This document shows, piece by piece, positions 47,600 to 58,348 of a stretch of 64,000 nt of DNA. Numbering within the stretch: position 1 is the first letter of the stretch; every line of letters starts with the position of its first letter. The DNA is taken from contig CM044955.1 of the NCBI GenBank assembly GCA_024516035.1, positions 40,650,006 to 40,714,005 on the forward strand, given 5' to 3'. The notes under the pieces were generated by a model. The model was not told the origin of the DNA. It was given only the letters and a program-made list of their open reading frames with translations, and did not search any database. This DNA comes from Bactericera cockerelli. Its lineage: Eukaryota > Arthropoda > Insecta > Hemiptera > Triozidae. The translations under genes and the position numbers were made by a program.

Positions 47600-47785
47600 C
47601 ATTATTACCAAAGGCTAACAGAAATCAATAATGTTAGCCTCTTCCTTAGTTTCCTTAGTTTTAATGAAACTACCTCTGATGTTACAGCGATACTCCACCA
47701 ATATGTTTGGGAATATTTTTTGTTGGAAATGGTCCAATATATCATTGGTAGGCCGTTGTCTGTATTTTTCGGGACCACCCTGTAT
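47600..47785 (-). mobile_element. Half copy of a palindromic MITE
   Basis: TTTTTGTTGGAAATGGTC and the end CGGGACCACCCTGTATA match the right arm of the 445-bp MITE at 39045-39489. A matching left arm is not visible. This is a truncated or decayed relative. Confidence 0.5.
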
Positions 47786-49734
47786 AAGAGGGATAGGGAA
47801 ATAACAAGTGATGTATGTATGCTTGATGAAAAGGATAGATAATAGAAAAAAATAGGTGATACATAAGTGATGAAAAATGAAAAGAATTGGAGATAAAGAA
47901 AGAGAATCTATGTGATAGATGATTGAGAATAGGACAAGGGAGAAAGAGCTGATAAATAGCAAAAAGAATTGAAAATAATCAAAGATAATCTATGCGATGG
48001 ATAATTGAGCAAAGGACAAGGGAGATAGAGAATAAATAGGAGTTCATTAATGAGAAGTGAAAGGTACAGAGAATAGAAAAACATAATAGGGGATAGAAAA
48101 AAAAAGGGCAGAGAATAGAAGAAGCGAGATGGATAAAGAACACGTAAAATGTCATTGATGAAAAGTGAAAAGTACATCCGATAGTAGAGAAAGAAAATAG
48201 GCGATAGATAATTGATGAAAAGAGAAAGAGAGAGGAAAAAGAGAAGAAGAGAGGAAAAAGACAGAGTGAATGAGAAAGAATTAATGAAAAAACAAAGGTA
48301 CAGAGAATAGAGAAAGAGAATACGTGATATAATTTTTTTGGGCAATCCCATTACTTTCCTTTCTATAAGATAAGGAGTAGAAAATAGAAAATTAAGTAAC
48401 AGAACAAGGGAGAAAGAGGAAAAGTGATGGATAATAATTGATGAAAAGAGAAAAGATAGAGAATAGGAAAAAAGCCTTTGATAGATAATTGATGAAAATA
48501 ACAGAGAACGGAGAAATAGAATGGTAGAGAGATAATTGATGAAAAAAGAAAAAGAATAGAGAAATATAAAAGAGAAAATGAGATCAAACACCTCGGACGA
48601 TGTGTGAAGAACAGAGCGGCAGAGTGTAAGGTATAGACTAGTGGTTCTGTGAACTGTAAACCTCCTACAGATTCAACTATCGCATCATAAATGTTCAATA
48701 AAGTATGAGCACATCGAGACTTTTCATTCAATACCCCACTCGAGAGGTTTTAATTTTTAAAAATATCAACCGGCCCTTTTTTGGCCCTTTTTGACTGTTT
48801 ACCACAATGCAGCTCCCTTAGCTTTCACGATCACCAAATTTCACTTAGAACTCAAATTTATTTTCTTAACGACTCTACAAAATTTCAAGAGCCTTACTTG
48901 TTTCAATACAATTAGAAAAATCATTTTAATTTTTTTACAAAAACGGCCCCCATCTGTGGCCTAAAAATTTGAGTGGCTCAAATTGGCCTAAAAACTGTAG
49001 GTAAAATTTTAGGACCCCAGTAAACATGTATACAAAATTTCAACAATATTGAAGAATCCGCTCGAGAGTTATCGCGGAACAGACAGACACACTGATACAC
49101 ATACAGACAGATAGACAAACGAAAGCCAAAATGTCCAGTATGCAAGTTAAAACAGAAACTCACTGTTTTCGGTTAATAATATCGTTGATAAAGGAAAAGA
49201 CAGAAAATGTGTGACTGTTAAATAATTATTTAATTAATGAAATTATAATAGGACAGACAGTAGAGAAAGAAAAGAGTTGATGTTCAGAGGTTCTAAAATT
49301 TAGAAGAAAAAACCTACCAAACTATTAGGTAGACAGTGTAGCCACTGAGGATATTGATTTAAAACTGTATTATAAGAGAGAAAACAGAAATTTCAAGCCA
49401 CAAGAGAAGATAAAAGTGAGAAGGAATTGAGTAGTAGAAAAAAAAATATACGTGAGAAAAGGGTAAACCTAGGGAGAGGGGAATATGGAAAAAGTACCAT
49501 AAAGAGAGACGATAAAATAAGGATAATTATGATTAAAAATTAACTTGGTATAGAGAAAAATTTTAGTCCTATTAAAGCCGGAATCCCACTAAGTGCTAAA
49601 TTTAGTCTCGCAACGTTGCGCAACGGTTCATGGATAATCTTGAAACAACGTTGAGTTCGCAACGCTTTGCAACACTTCCCATATTTAAAATTCAAAATGT
49701 TGCACTCAGTGGTATCCCTTTAGGTGAATGGTAA

Positions 49735-50631
49735 TACAGGGTGAGCTTAAAGTCTCACCCCACCAACCGTATCTCGAGAATCGCTGAAAATAGAAGAAAA
49801 CGCAAAAACACGTATCCTTTCGATTTCAGGGGGATTAATTTTCAGCCAAAAAAAAAAAAAAAAAATTGCCTACACGGCCCCAGTCAGGCTGGGCATGGAC
49901 CAACTTTAAAATCTTAAATAGAATGGTATGTCTTGTGGCATTCTGTTTTAACGGTCTTATAGAGAGTAGTTCATTACAACAAATTTCAGTGAGCTACGAC
50001 TTACCCTTCTCGAGATACAGGGTCGGACGTCCTGCGTAATATCCATTTATATTTTGACCTATAACTCGTTGACCGTAAATTCCAGAAAAATGAAATTTGT
50101 TGATAATAACTCATTATGGGCAGAACTTTCGAACAAGTTAAAACTTGATTTGTTTTTTCGTTATTTTTCGGACTGTTCGTCCGGCTGGCTAGCACGAAAC
50201 CGACCAGAAACTAACATCAACAGATTATGTCGAATTATAACTTTTTCGACAGGGCTTGTCATAAGGAGTTATTATCAACAAATTTCATTTTTCTATAATT
50301 TACGGTTAACGAGGTGTAGGTCAAAATATATGGATATTACGCAGGACGTTCGACTCTGTATCTCAAGAACGGTAAGTCGTAGCTCACTAAAATTTGTTAT
50401 AATAAACTTCTCTCTATGAGACCTTTAAAACAATATACCACAAGACATACCAATTTATTTAAGATTTTAAAGTTGGTCCATGCCCAGCCTGACTGGGGCC
50501 GTTTAGGCAATTTTTTTTGGCTTCAAATAAATCCCCTTTAAATCGAAGGGCTACGTGTTTTTGCGTTTTCTTGTATTTTCAGCCATTCTCGAGATACGGG
50601 GGGTGGGGTGAGACTTTATGCTCACCCTGTA
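49735..50631. mobile_element. ~897-bp TA-flanked palindromic element
   Basis: The left end TACAGGGTGAGCTTAAAGTC and the right end GACTTTATGCTCACCCTGTA are complementary. The arms carry the complementary texts GGCCCCAGTCAGGCTGGGCA, ACCAACTTTAAAATCTTAAA and ATACAGGGTCGGACGTCCTG at mirrored positions, so nearly the whole element can fold back on itself. No transposase is encoded. It is the same subfamily as 60230-61119. Confidence 0.85.
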
Positions 50632-50664
50632 TAATTTATGCATGCATAAAAACACTCACCCTAT

Positions 50665-50847
50665 TCTGCTATTCGGTCAACTGCAATTTAAACGAAGAAA
50701 CACTTCACAATTAGGTACAAATAAAATTAATTTGATTTTTTTTTTTAAATATTTTTTCTATTTTTAAATAAAAAAAAATTTAAAAAAATCTGCTATTCGG
50801 TCGACTGCAATTTAAACGAAGAAACACTTCACAATTAGGTACAAATA
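50665..50847 (+). repeat. Two-copy 124-bp tandem duplication
   Basis: TCTGCTATTCGGTCAACTGC with AATTTAAACGAAGAAACACT and TCACAATTAGGTACAAATA occurs at about 50665 and again at about 50789, with one A/G difference visible in GGTCRACTGC. AT-rich filler separates the copies. Confidence 0.8.
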
Positions 50848-51479
50848 TTTTTTTTTTTTTTTTTTTAAAATATTTTAAAACATAGGTTATTTGAAAAAGA
50901 AAAAAAAAAGTGGACCGACAAGCGAAGAGCCGATGTGAACTCTCCGAGAAACCGAACAAAACTGCAGCTCTCAGGGCTGAGTCCTCCTTTATATCCTACT
51001 GATTTGTGAGCCTATCTCATGATTCATGTGAACCCATGAAAAGGTATGAAAAGGTATTGTGGGAACCGAGATAACAGAGTAGGTAAAAATATTGTGACGT
51101 CATTGTCATTGTGTTTGAAACCATGGGAAATTCTGTAAAATAGATAACTCAAGAACGCTTATAGCTATTGACTTGAAATTTGGTATGTAGGCTCCTTGTG
51201 AGGAGAAAATAATAGTACTTATACTTTAACTGCCACCGGCGGAGATATGACCGCTTTTTGTCGGTGTCTGTAGTTTTCGCTCAATGACTATAGATATCAA
51301 AAAATGTATGAGAGTTGAACCTACACAAATCAAAAATTGGATTATCATGTTAAATTTAACGAAAAACCAGTTGTTGTTGTAGTCACCAATGGTGACATTT
51401 CGACTGATTTTTGAAAATCGATTATATTTTTAAATGAATCCCCTCTAATTTATTTACAGGTGAAAGGTTCATAAATGAA
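50848..51479. other. Intergenic DNA, nothing identified
   Basis: No open frame, RNA gene or repeat boundary was recognised. Text such as CTTGAAATTTGGTATGTAGG is typical of decayed insect transposons but could not be assigned. Confidence 0.4.
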
Positions 51480-51602
51480 AAATAGTTTTTGATAGATAGA
51501 GAGATAAAAATAGCGACAGAGGGAGAGAGGAAAATAACGAAAGATAGAGAAAGAGAACGAGGGAGGTAGAGATAAAAGGAGAGAGAGAGAGAGAAAGAGA
51601 AC

Positions 51603-51642
<40 letters not shown>
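51480..51642. repeat. GA-rich tract ending in (GA)n microsatellite
   Basis: A purine-rich run becomes nearly pure GA at about 51606-51640. The minus-strand open frame across it is only Ser/Leu/Phe repeats. Confidence 0.85.
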
Positions 51643-51643
<1 letters not shown>

Positions 51644-51649
51644 GACGCT

Positions 51650-51890
51650 TGTGGACTGTTATTAGCTTAACCATCAACGTGTGCCTCCCCTCTGATGGAG
51701 AAGAGGAGACTTAATACCTTTTAATGGTGCAAGACCAATACGAGGGCACAGGAAGGTATCTTTTACAAACGGCTGCAACCAAATTTTGAATACAAATATT
51801 TTGTCAGCTCTTGAGTTCAAACTTGGGACCTTTCCCATGGCAATAGGTATGAGAATCTTACCACTGAGGTAATCGTGCGCTGGGTTTTAC
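51650..51890. repeat. Dispersed repeat with tRNA-like head (minus), copy 1
   Basis: The segment around TGCCTCCCCTCTGATGG and GGTGCAAGACCAATACGAGG matches 53755-53895. At about 51825-51885 the minus strand shows an A-box TACCTCAGTGG and a B-box-like AGTTTGAACTC. It is probably a SINE in minus orientation. Confidence 0.5.
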
Positions 51891-52075
51891 TTTACAATAT
51901 ATTATTTGTGTTGTACATTGCATAGTTACTTAATTATCAGTCGCTCATATGAATCCTGTACCTAACTAGTATTCAGTTTCAGTGTCCACCGAAAAATATT
52001 CTACTAACACAAAAGATTTTGTCATCGTAGAGTTACGTTGATTATGTATGTATGAGTCCTCTAGATTTGACGGCA

Positions 52076-52431
52076 GCCTCCGTGGCGTAACGGTTAACAC
52101 TACTGTCCGTAGTCCAGAGATCCTGAGTTCGATCCCCGGTCGGAGCAGACTTTTCACACAGAAAATTCTGTTCCCTCCGTACATGTGAGGCTGGCATTTC
52201 CGGCCCTACCCAGGCTGGGTGAGGTCAATGTGAGTTGTTTGTACGATTCCCAGCGAATGGAGGGTAAAACCCCGTCCTAATCCAGGACGTTAAAAAATCG
52301 TTGGCGTAAGGAAGGGCATCCAGTCATAAAAAATGTGCGAAAACCTATCAACCTCAACCATGAGGTTGAACAACGTTGACCTTGCTTGAGTGAGATAAGA
52401 CAGAGTAAAAGAAGAAGAAGTCCTCTATCTT
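52076..52431 (+). mobile_element. tRNA-derived SINE, near complete
   Basis: The tRNA-like head has a perfect A-box TGGCGTAACGG (52083-52093) and a B-box GAGTTCGATCC (52125-52135), with GCCTCCG / CGGAGC as remains of the acceptor stem. The body includes GTGAGGCTGGCATTTCCGGC and GAATGGAGGGTAAAACCCCG. The 3' part AAGGAAGGGCATCCAGTC resembles LINE-shared SINE tails, and the element ends GATAAGACAGAGTAAAAGAAG. Fragments of the same family are at 1-60 and 5645-5715. Confidence 0.8.
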
Positions 52432-52531
52432 TTGTGGCCGTAAATGTTTTCGCATTTGACTGATGGCATCCATCCCATTTGGAGTTCGTATACTTTTATT
52501 CTGTAAATGAAACATTGTAACGTGTTATAAC

Positions 52532-52800
52532 AGTCCGTGATATAACGGTTATGCTCAGATCTAGAGGTCGATTCTCACTTCAACATGAATTTCCTGAAAA
52601 AATCTATTGCTTACCAAGTAAAAAACATGTGAGGTTGGCATTTCCAGGCCAGTTTAATTTTGGTCACTGGTTCGATTTTCAGAGATTGGAGATAAAACCC
52701 TCGTTCTAAAATTATTAGGACGTTATAACCACAATACAATTGGATATGGCAGGAGCGTAGAATTCGATCTGGACCCGTTACGATATACTTCATGTTATAG
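52532..52800 (+). mobile_element. Diverged SINE copy
   Basis: An A-box-like TGATATAACGG and a B-box-like GGTCGATTCTC are followed by GTGAGGTTGGCATTTCCAGG and GGAGATAAAACCCTCGTTCT. These parallel the body of the 52076 SINE. Internal deletions and substitutions show an older copy. Confidence 0.65.
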
Positions 52801-52814
52801 GTAAAAGTGTAAGC

Positions 52815-53045
52815 CAGTCAGCTTCTGTGGTGTAACGGTTGTGATTACTGCTTGTTGTCCAGAGATCCTGAGTTCAATCCCTGAGTTTGGCAGGATTTTC
52901 TAACAAAAAATTCTGTTTCTACCGAAGTTAAAAACAAGTTATTTTTGCAATTTCAGTCTAATTTTATTAAAATAAGGCAAGTGAAGGTAATGTGCGTAGC
53001 TGGTAAGATTCTCAGCGGTTGGAGGGTAAAACGGTTTGTACAGGG
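52815..53045 (+). mobile_element. Diverged, truncated SINE copy
   Basis: The A-box TGGTGTAACGG and B-box GAGTTCAATCC are followed by TTCTGTTTCTACCG and GGTTGGAGGGTAAAAC-like text, as in the 52076 SINE. The copy is cut where a TACAGGGTGAAC element end begins at about 53038. Confidence 0.65.
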
Positions 53046-53397
53046 TGAACTAAAAAAACGTTTACACCCGGTAATGGTAGATTAATGACGATATTTCAAG
53101 CCCGGATCTGCAATCCGTTTTTTTGGTGTTGGTTTCAGGTTAGTGCTTTGTTCCTATTTCAGAAACATCGATTTTGTACATTTTTTCAGAAAGCCGACAA
53201 AATTCTAATATGTACATCAAAATGTGTCATTTGGGATCTGTCCGAACAAATTTTGAGACAGAAATAGGCACGTTTACATACAAGTCTACATACAAACTTT
53301 CAATTTTTCAGCTTTAACAGTGCAAAAGTTAATCAGCTGTCACTTGACTTTATGAACACACTATTTTAATTTTCTATACAATTAGGTTTTTATAATT

Positions 53398-53680
53398 TAC
53401 TAGTCATTACCGCGCACTTTGAAACGAGAGTTATTTTACACCTATCTAGCCGTCTACCCGTACTATGCAACGTGATTTCTTCTATACCTCACTAGTCGTC
53501 AACCCGTACCTACTTCATAACGGGATTTCTTTTACCTGACTAGCCCTCAACCCGTACTTTGCAACGGGCTTTATTTTCAAATTAACTAATCGTTAATCCG
53601 CACTTAGTAACGGGATTATTATTTTAACTAACTAGCCGTCAACCAGTACTCTGCATCGTGATATCTCGTACACCTCTAGG
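53398..53680 (-). repeat. Six copies of a ~47-bp repeat resembling Helitron 3' ends
   Basis: On plus, units start at 53399, 53446, 53492, 53540, 53585 and 53632 with ACTAGYCGTCAACCCGTACT followed by TTGCAACGGGATTT. On the minus strand each reads CCCGTTGCAAAGTACGGG (a short stem-loop), then TTGACGGCTAGT, which is hairpin plus CTAG before T. That is the form of a Helitron 3' end. Tandem copies of such an end are unusual. Confidence 0.65.
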
Positions 53681-53754
53681 TATCCGGTTTTTTTTTTTTT
53701 TTTTTTTTTGATGATTGTTTCACAGCCTATTTTATTTCGTAGTCATGAAATGGG

Positions 53755-53895
53755 AGCTACTGTAAACGCTTGTGGTCTGTGTTCTAACCTGCCCACCCCA
53801 TAGTATGCCTCCCCTCTGATGGGAGAGAAGCTACACAATACTTCCCCATTAGGTGCTAGGTCAAGACGAGCGCTGAAGGAAGCCCCAGAAAGTGT
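53755..53895. repeat. Dispersed repeat, copy 2 of 51650-51890
   Basis: ATGCCTCCCCTCTGATGGGA, TTAGGTGCTAGGTCAAGACG and CTGAAGGAAGCC parallel the texts at 51685-51755. The copy is shorter and no tRNA-like head was identified in it. Confidence 0.5.
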
Positions 53896-54829
53896 GTTCA
53901 TTCAAAATAAGTAGACTGTTTATGTGTACAACAAATGGTTTTCCTTGGGCAGTGATTTGAATTTTGAACTGCGCATTACAAAAGTTATCGTGTGAGAGGT
54001 CACCTACAGGATATATCTCAAAAGTGAACCGGTCAATTGCGGTTAAATGAATACTTCGCATACCCAAGACTATGTTTATTTTTTAAAAAATAGACCCTAT
54101 GTGTGTCTTTGCCTTGTGCACTGTGCAGTGTCTTAGAGAGAAATGCTTGTTAGCCGCCTTCCTGCTCACCAGCAGGTTGCCAAGATGACAAAGGGTACCA
54201 GATCGTGTAGGTATATGCAAAGATATTTTAGATGAAGTGTTAAGAGGAAGATGTCTTGAGCTGTTTAATGATAGTTGAGTTCAGGGGAAGTTTGAATGTG
54301 CAGGTAGGTTGGATGAAAATTTAATGTTTGAATATTTAATGTTTAATACCGCGTGCTGTAAATTTTTTCAAGAAAGAGCTTGTCTTCTTTCTATGGTCAA
54401 TACTCAGAACTGAACCGGTCGTTTATCATTAAATTTATAAACTTTATATATTCAAGATCACTTTTATCAACAACAAAAAATGTATAGATCGATTGAAATA
54501 ATCATAAAAATCATCTTGAAAATACGAACCCTAAAAATTGAGAACCCTAAAAAATATTATAGGTAGAAACGTTGTAGGTGAATTCATACAGGTGATTTTC
54601 TTATCACAGTAGCGCAAACTTTTGAAGATTTTAATTTATTAATTTAACGAAGAAAAAGAAAACAAAAATAGTTCTGCAGTAGTACTTATTATTTTTACTT
54701 TCCTTATCTTATAATAAGGAGAATATTGTATTTTTTTTAGGTATACCTATTTACATTTTTCTTTAATACTTCAATGTCTTACATTAAATTATAGCTAAAA
54801 ACACAAAAGCTATCTGACACCCATATCAA
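53896..54829. other. Sequence upstream of the CIAO2A gene
   Basis: This holds a reverse-complement copy of the 5520-5625 repeat (about 54505-54610, with AAAATTGAGAACCCTAAAAA) and a terminal fragment of the 46690 repeat family (about 54690-54740). No promoter element could be assigned with confidence. The rest is AT-rich and unremarkable. Confidence 0.45.
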
Positions 54830-57800
54830 ATGTTCCTAGCAATAATAATGTTTAACATGCTAATTAATAAAACCAAAAAAATATTTGAAGATACTAATAG
54901 TAGTAGTACTAATTTAACACCTGCTATTGCAAAACTGTTGGTGGGTGATCCCATCTATGAAGAGAACAAACAGGAGCTCAAAGAAACTATTTATGGTAAG
55001 TATTGTACCAAAAAATATTAGAGTTAATATATAAGCAGGTAATTAAATTTTACTTATCTTGTTTTTTTGCTATTTTTTAATGATGAGAAAAAAAAGGATC
55101 TTTACTTATGGGGTATGCCAAAGATGAACATAGTGGTGTTGACATTGGTAAAACAACTGAAAAATTGAAAATAATAACAGAATGGCTACAAAAACACAAG
55201 TTAGAGTTAGCTCCCCACAAGACAGAGGTGATACTGCTGGTAACAAGGAAATACAGACATAAAATCTAAACATTCCACAAAGTACCTGGGATTATACCAA
55301 TTTCCATGAAAGCATGAAGAGGGCAGAGCACCTAAAAAAAACTGTAGAAAAGGCTGAAAACTTCAGTAAATTTGGCTAGGGAGGGTCTAGCTTAACAACA
55401 ATGGCCCAGATGACAAACAGTGGTGTACTTGTCTTCATGTATACATATAGTTCTGATATGGGACAAGATGACAAAATGGAAGAAGTATGAGCATACATGA
55501 GCCGTATAAGTATTGGAAATGATTTTACTGATGCAACAGCATACAAATTGCTCAAACTTACTGATATTGAAAGCTAATTTGACTCAACTTTCAAATGCAT
55601 CAAGTCTTGTTTTTTTGCGAGCTCCTATTCAGTTTACATCATGTTTATAGTAATCCTCTATTGAGTGTCTTGGTGCAAGCTAAATCAGGCTCAAAAAGGT
55701 TGTCCTAAAAAAAATGGTTAGAAGTGCAAAGATAGGCTGAATTTTGTGATCTGAGTATTTTTTGATGTTATAGGGATTGTGTACAGTAAATTTTTGCTTG
55801 AGGGACAACATATGACAATTTTTACCTTGAAATGCTAGGAAAAACGGTCAAATGGATGCTGAGATCAGAAGCACAAAATTTCAGACTATCTGACCCAAAA
55901 TGTAAACACAATAATCATTTGACCTCCTTAAAGTCCCAACTTGGCCCAAGCAGACTAATTTTTAATTCCAAAAATGAAATTCTCCTCACAAAACACTGAG
56001 CCTGAATGGCAAAAAAGAGACTTTCACATGCTGTCTCATAGATCCATCAAAACCCACCTGCCAGGGGTGCTTCAAGTAATGAAAAAGTTGCTAGCAAAAG
56101 TTTATCAGTGCCTAAGGGATGGATGCTCTTTGAAGAACTTTAAGGTTTTGTACCAATATCTTGATAAAACTAATTTTTCCTCAACTAAAAAATCCCATTA
56201 CTTTTTTACAAACTACATATTATGTATGCTAGAGAGAAAGCAGAGAAATCTATTTGTTTTTATTTATTATTTTTTTTTGTGTTTGGCAAAACTGAGTAAT
56301 AACTTGATTCACTTTCACAGCTTTCATGTTTGACATCATCTTTAAAATTAGTACCCACCTTATCATCAGTTGTAGCAATGGAATGTTTCATTCCCTCTTC
56401 CTATTGTCAAGTTGTTTTTTTGTGTTATATGCCTTAAATAATACATTATTTTTTATTTCCCTTTCAGATTGTATCAAAACTATTAAAGACCCTGAAAAAC
56501 CAGCAACCTTAGAAGATCTTAATGTAGTATATGAAGAGGGTGTAAAGGTAATCAAATGAGTTTAGTGAATGTTCCACTTCACATACAGGGTCCGCCATAA
56601 AAAGGAGCCATTGAAATATCTAGAGAACAAATTTAAAATTTGAGTAAAACTAAAAAAGGTGTACCATTATACTGAGGGTTGTTAAATCTTAATATATAAA
56701 TGTCAAAGTCACTGACTGACTCACTGACTGACTGATCATCGCTCTACAGCCCAAACCGTAATACCTAGCAAGCTAAAATTTGGCTAAGCTTTGTCTTATA
56801 GTCTAGACGTGCAATAAGACGGGATTTTTCGAAATTCCCACTACAACACCTGCCATTGGCGAAAAAGGATTTTTTGCTTTCACGGCCATGCCTCGGCCCG
56901 CAAAGCGGGCGACAGCCCGCTAGTATGTGTATAAATGAAAGAGTTTCAGGACACAAACCAACTAAAGTTGGACGAAGACCATCACCCCCCCACCCCCCTA
57001 ATTGTAGCCAAGCTGGTTACACCAACAACCACTGCCTTATCAATTAAGCTACTGAGGTGGGTTGTTGCAAGTCTTCTCACATGTGTGAAGTGTTATCATA
57101 GCATTATTCCTTTACTTTTCAGATTGAACACTTTCAACCAAGTGATGTCAGTCTAGTCAGGATAGAGTTTAACCCAACAGTTCCTCACTGTAGCTTGGCT
57201 ACTCTCATTGGATTGTGTATCCGAATCAAATTACAAAGAAACTTGACAGAAAAAATCAAGCTGAGTATTTTTATTAAGAAAGGTGCTCATGACACAGAAG
57301 AAGAAAGTAAGTTGTTTATTGTTGTTGGGCTTAACTAAAGTTAACCCTTGAAAATAATTTCCAATGAATATAACTTTATTATTATTATTAAACATTTTGG
57401 ATCAAGTTTTATTTACAAATAACATAGAATATATACATACATAGAAATTAAAATTAACAAAACAAAACTTGATCAAGGGCGGTGCTAATGCCAACGGCAT
57501 TCTCTTCCGCACCACCCAATAAAAATAACTTCAGGACCACCCTGTAAAATACATGTCGGTACAATATTTTTTTAATGTTTCTTTGTCTATTAATTTAGGA
57601 TATAACGTCCTTTTGAAAAATATGGGTAAAAGTGTGGGCCCTCAATGGTTCTCTTGAGCTCCAACAGCAAAAACAACATCAAATTTACAGATCTACATCA
57701 ATTTAAATAAACTGGTGTGACACCACATGACTTTTCTTTTCACTCAAAAAGGAGACATATTCTGCCGCTGATGACTCAACGGTAACAGTTAGATAAAAAT

Positions 57801-58348
57801 TATTATTGGAATCGTAATCAGCACCCAAAATCATATGTCACAACCCTCTAAGATGATTAATAAAAGAGTTAGTCTAAGCAGGACTCCTCAAAATACCAGT
57901 AAATTTTGGACATGTTCCAAGAAGTTCAAGATATCTAAAAAATTATGGCAGTAAACCCCTATTATTTTTTATTCTAAAAAAAATGTTGTTCCCTAACTTT
58001 TTTGGTATCTTCTACAGAATCAGCCCGATTTCAAACAAAAAATTTGTGGTTCGTGTGTTGTTCTAAGTTTTGTGCTTTTACCATTCTCGAGATATCGTGT
58101 TTTCACACAGACCAATGTCCGAAAAAAATATGTATGACATGTGAAAAACTGGGTAAGTCAAATTTTCGACGAACACAATAATTTTCTTCTTATACGATAA
58201 GGAAAGTAAATTTACTGATTAGAGAAATTGTACATGTTTCATTTCAGTTAATAAACAAATCAATGATAAAGAACGCGTCGCTGCAGCAATGGAAGTGCCT
58301 TCCCTGTCACAACTAGTAGAACAATGTATCCAAGAAGATGGAAACTAG
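54830..58348 (+). CDS. CIAO2A: CIAO2A (FAM96A, galla-1 type) cytosolic Fe-S assembly component
   Basis: Four coding exons splice cleanly with GT-AG borders: 54830-54995, 56468-56547, 57123-57306 and 58248-58348. The 531 bases give 176 residues plus stop. Family knowledge: CIAO2 proteins are MIP18-domain adaptors that help load iron-sulfur clusters onto cytosolic and nuclear apoproteins. Visible hallmarks are DPEKP (63-67), [15 protein letters not shown] with the conserved reactive Cys at 105, and [16 protein letters not shown] (144-159). CATLIGLC-R-KLQR-type text and the [16 protein letters not shown] ending place it with CIAO2A rather than CIAO2B. The vertebrate protein is about 160 residues; the first ~50 here are poorly conserved, as usual. 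The Met at 54830 is the first in frame, but an upstream exon is possible. Intron 1 holds a LINE relic, intron 2 a Helitron, intron 3 a dispersed repeat. Possible AATAAA signals lie at 58732 and 58867. It converges with PDRG1. Confidence 0.93.
55110..55520 (+). mobile_element. Reverse-transcriptase relic of an I-clade LINE
   Basis: In intron 1 of the CIAO2A gene one frame reads [20 protein letters not shown] followed by [11 protein letters not shown]. This is the typical region after the catalytic core of R1/I/Jockey-type reverse transcriptases (W-L-x-LAP-KTE-x-LL). After a stop and a shift, [20 protein letters not shown] and a region like the following conserved segment appear. Stops and shifts show it is dead. 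It lies on the same strand as the host gene. Confidence 0.6.
56687..56923 (+). mobile_element. Non-autonomous Helitron, 237 bp
   Basis: The 5' end is TCTTAATATATAAATGTC followed by the CACTGACTGACT motif. The 3' end is a GC-rich hairpin (GCGGGC-GACA-GCCCGC) followed by CTAG. The flanks are A (56686) and T (56924), with no target duplication. These are all the diagnostic Helitron marks. It lies in intron 2 of the CIAO2A gene, codes for nothing, and must have been mobilised by an element elsewhere. Confidence 0.92.
57712..58210 (+). repeat. ~490-bp dispersed repeat, copy 2
   Basis: It matches 46690-47165 from ACTGGTGTGACACCACATGA to AAATTTTCGACGAACACAAT and GATAAGGAAAGTAAA, with about 70-75% similarity by eye. 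It lies in intron 3 of the CIAO2A gene and ends just 37 bp before exon 4, close to the branch-site region. Confidence 0.6.

Larger units (their letters stand above)
46290..49560. repeat. GA-rich low-complexity tract with embedded repeats
   Basis: Degenerate units such as GATGAAAAGAGAAAGATAGAG and GAATAGAACGAGAGAGAAAG fill about 46340-46690, 47170-47400, 47790-48590 and 49240-49560. They resemble a decayed minisatellite. The long minus-strand open frames here (for example 47908-48591) encode only Phe/Leu/Ser/Ile runs and are not genes. Embedded are a dispersed repeat (46690-47165), a half MITE ending at about 47780, and an unclassified sequence at 48735-49200 with the CAGACAGACACACTGATACA-type tail common in decayed insect elements. 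Confidence 0.65.

Noticed and set aside
47908..48591. 227-residue minus-strand open frame
   Set aside because: The translation is Phe/Leu/Ser/Ile-rich text read from a GA-rich low-complexity tract. No domain, and no support in either codon use or neighbours.
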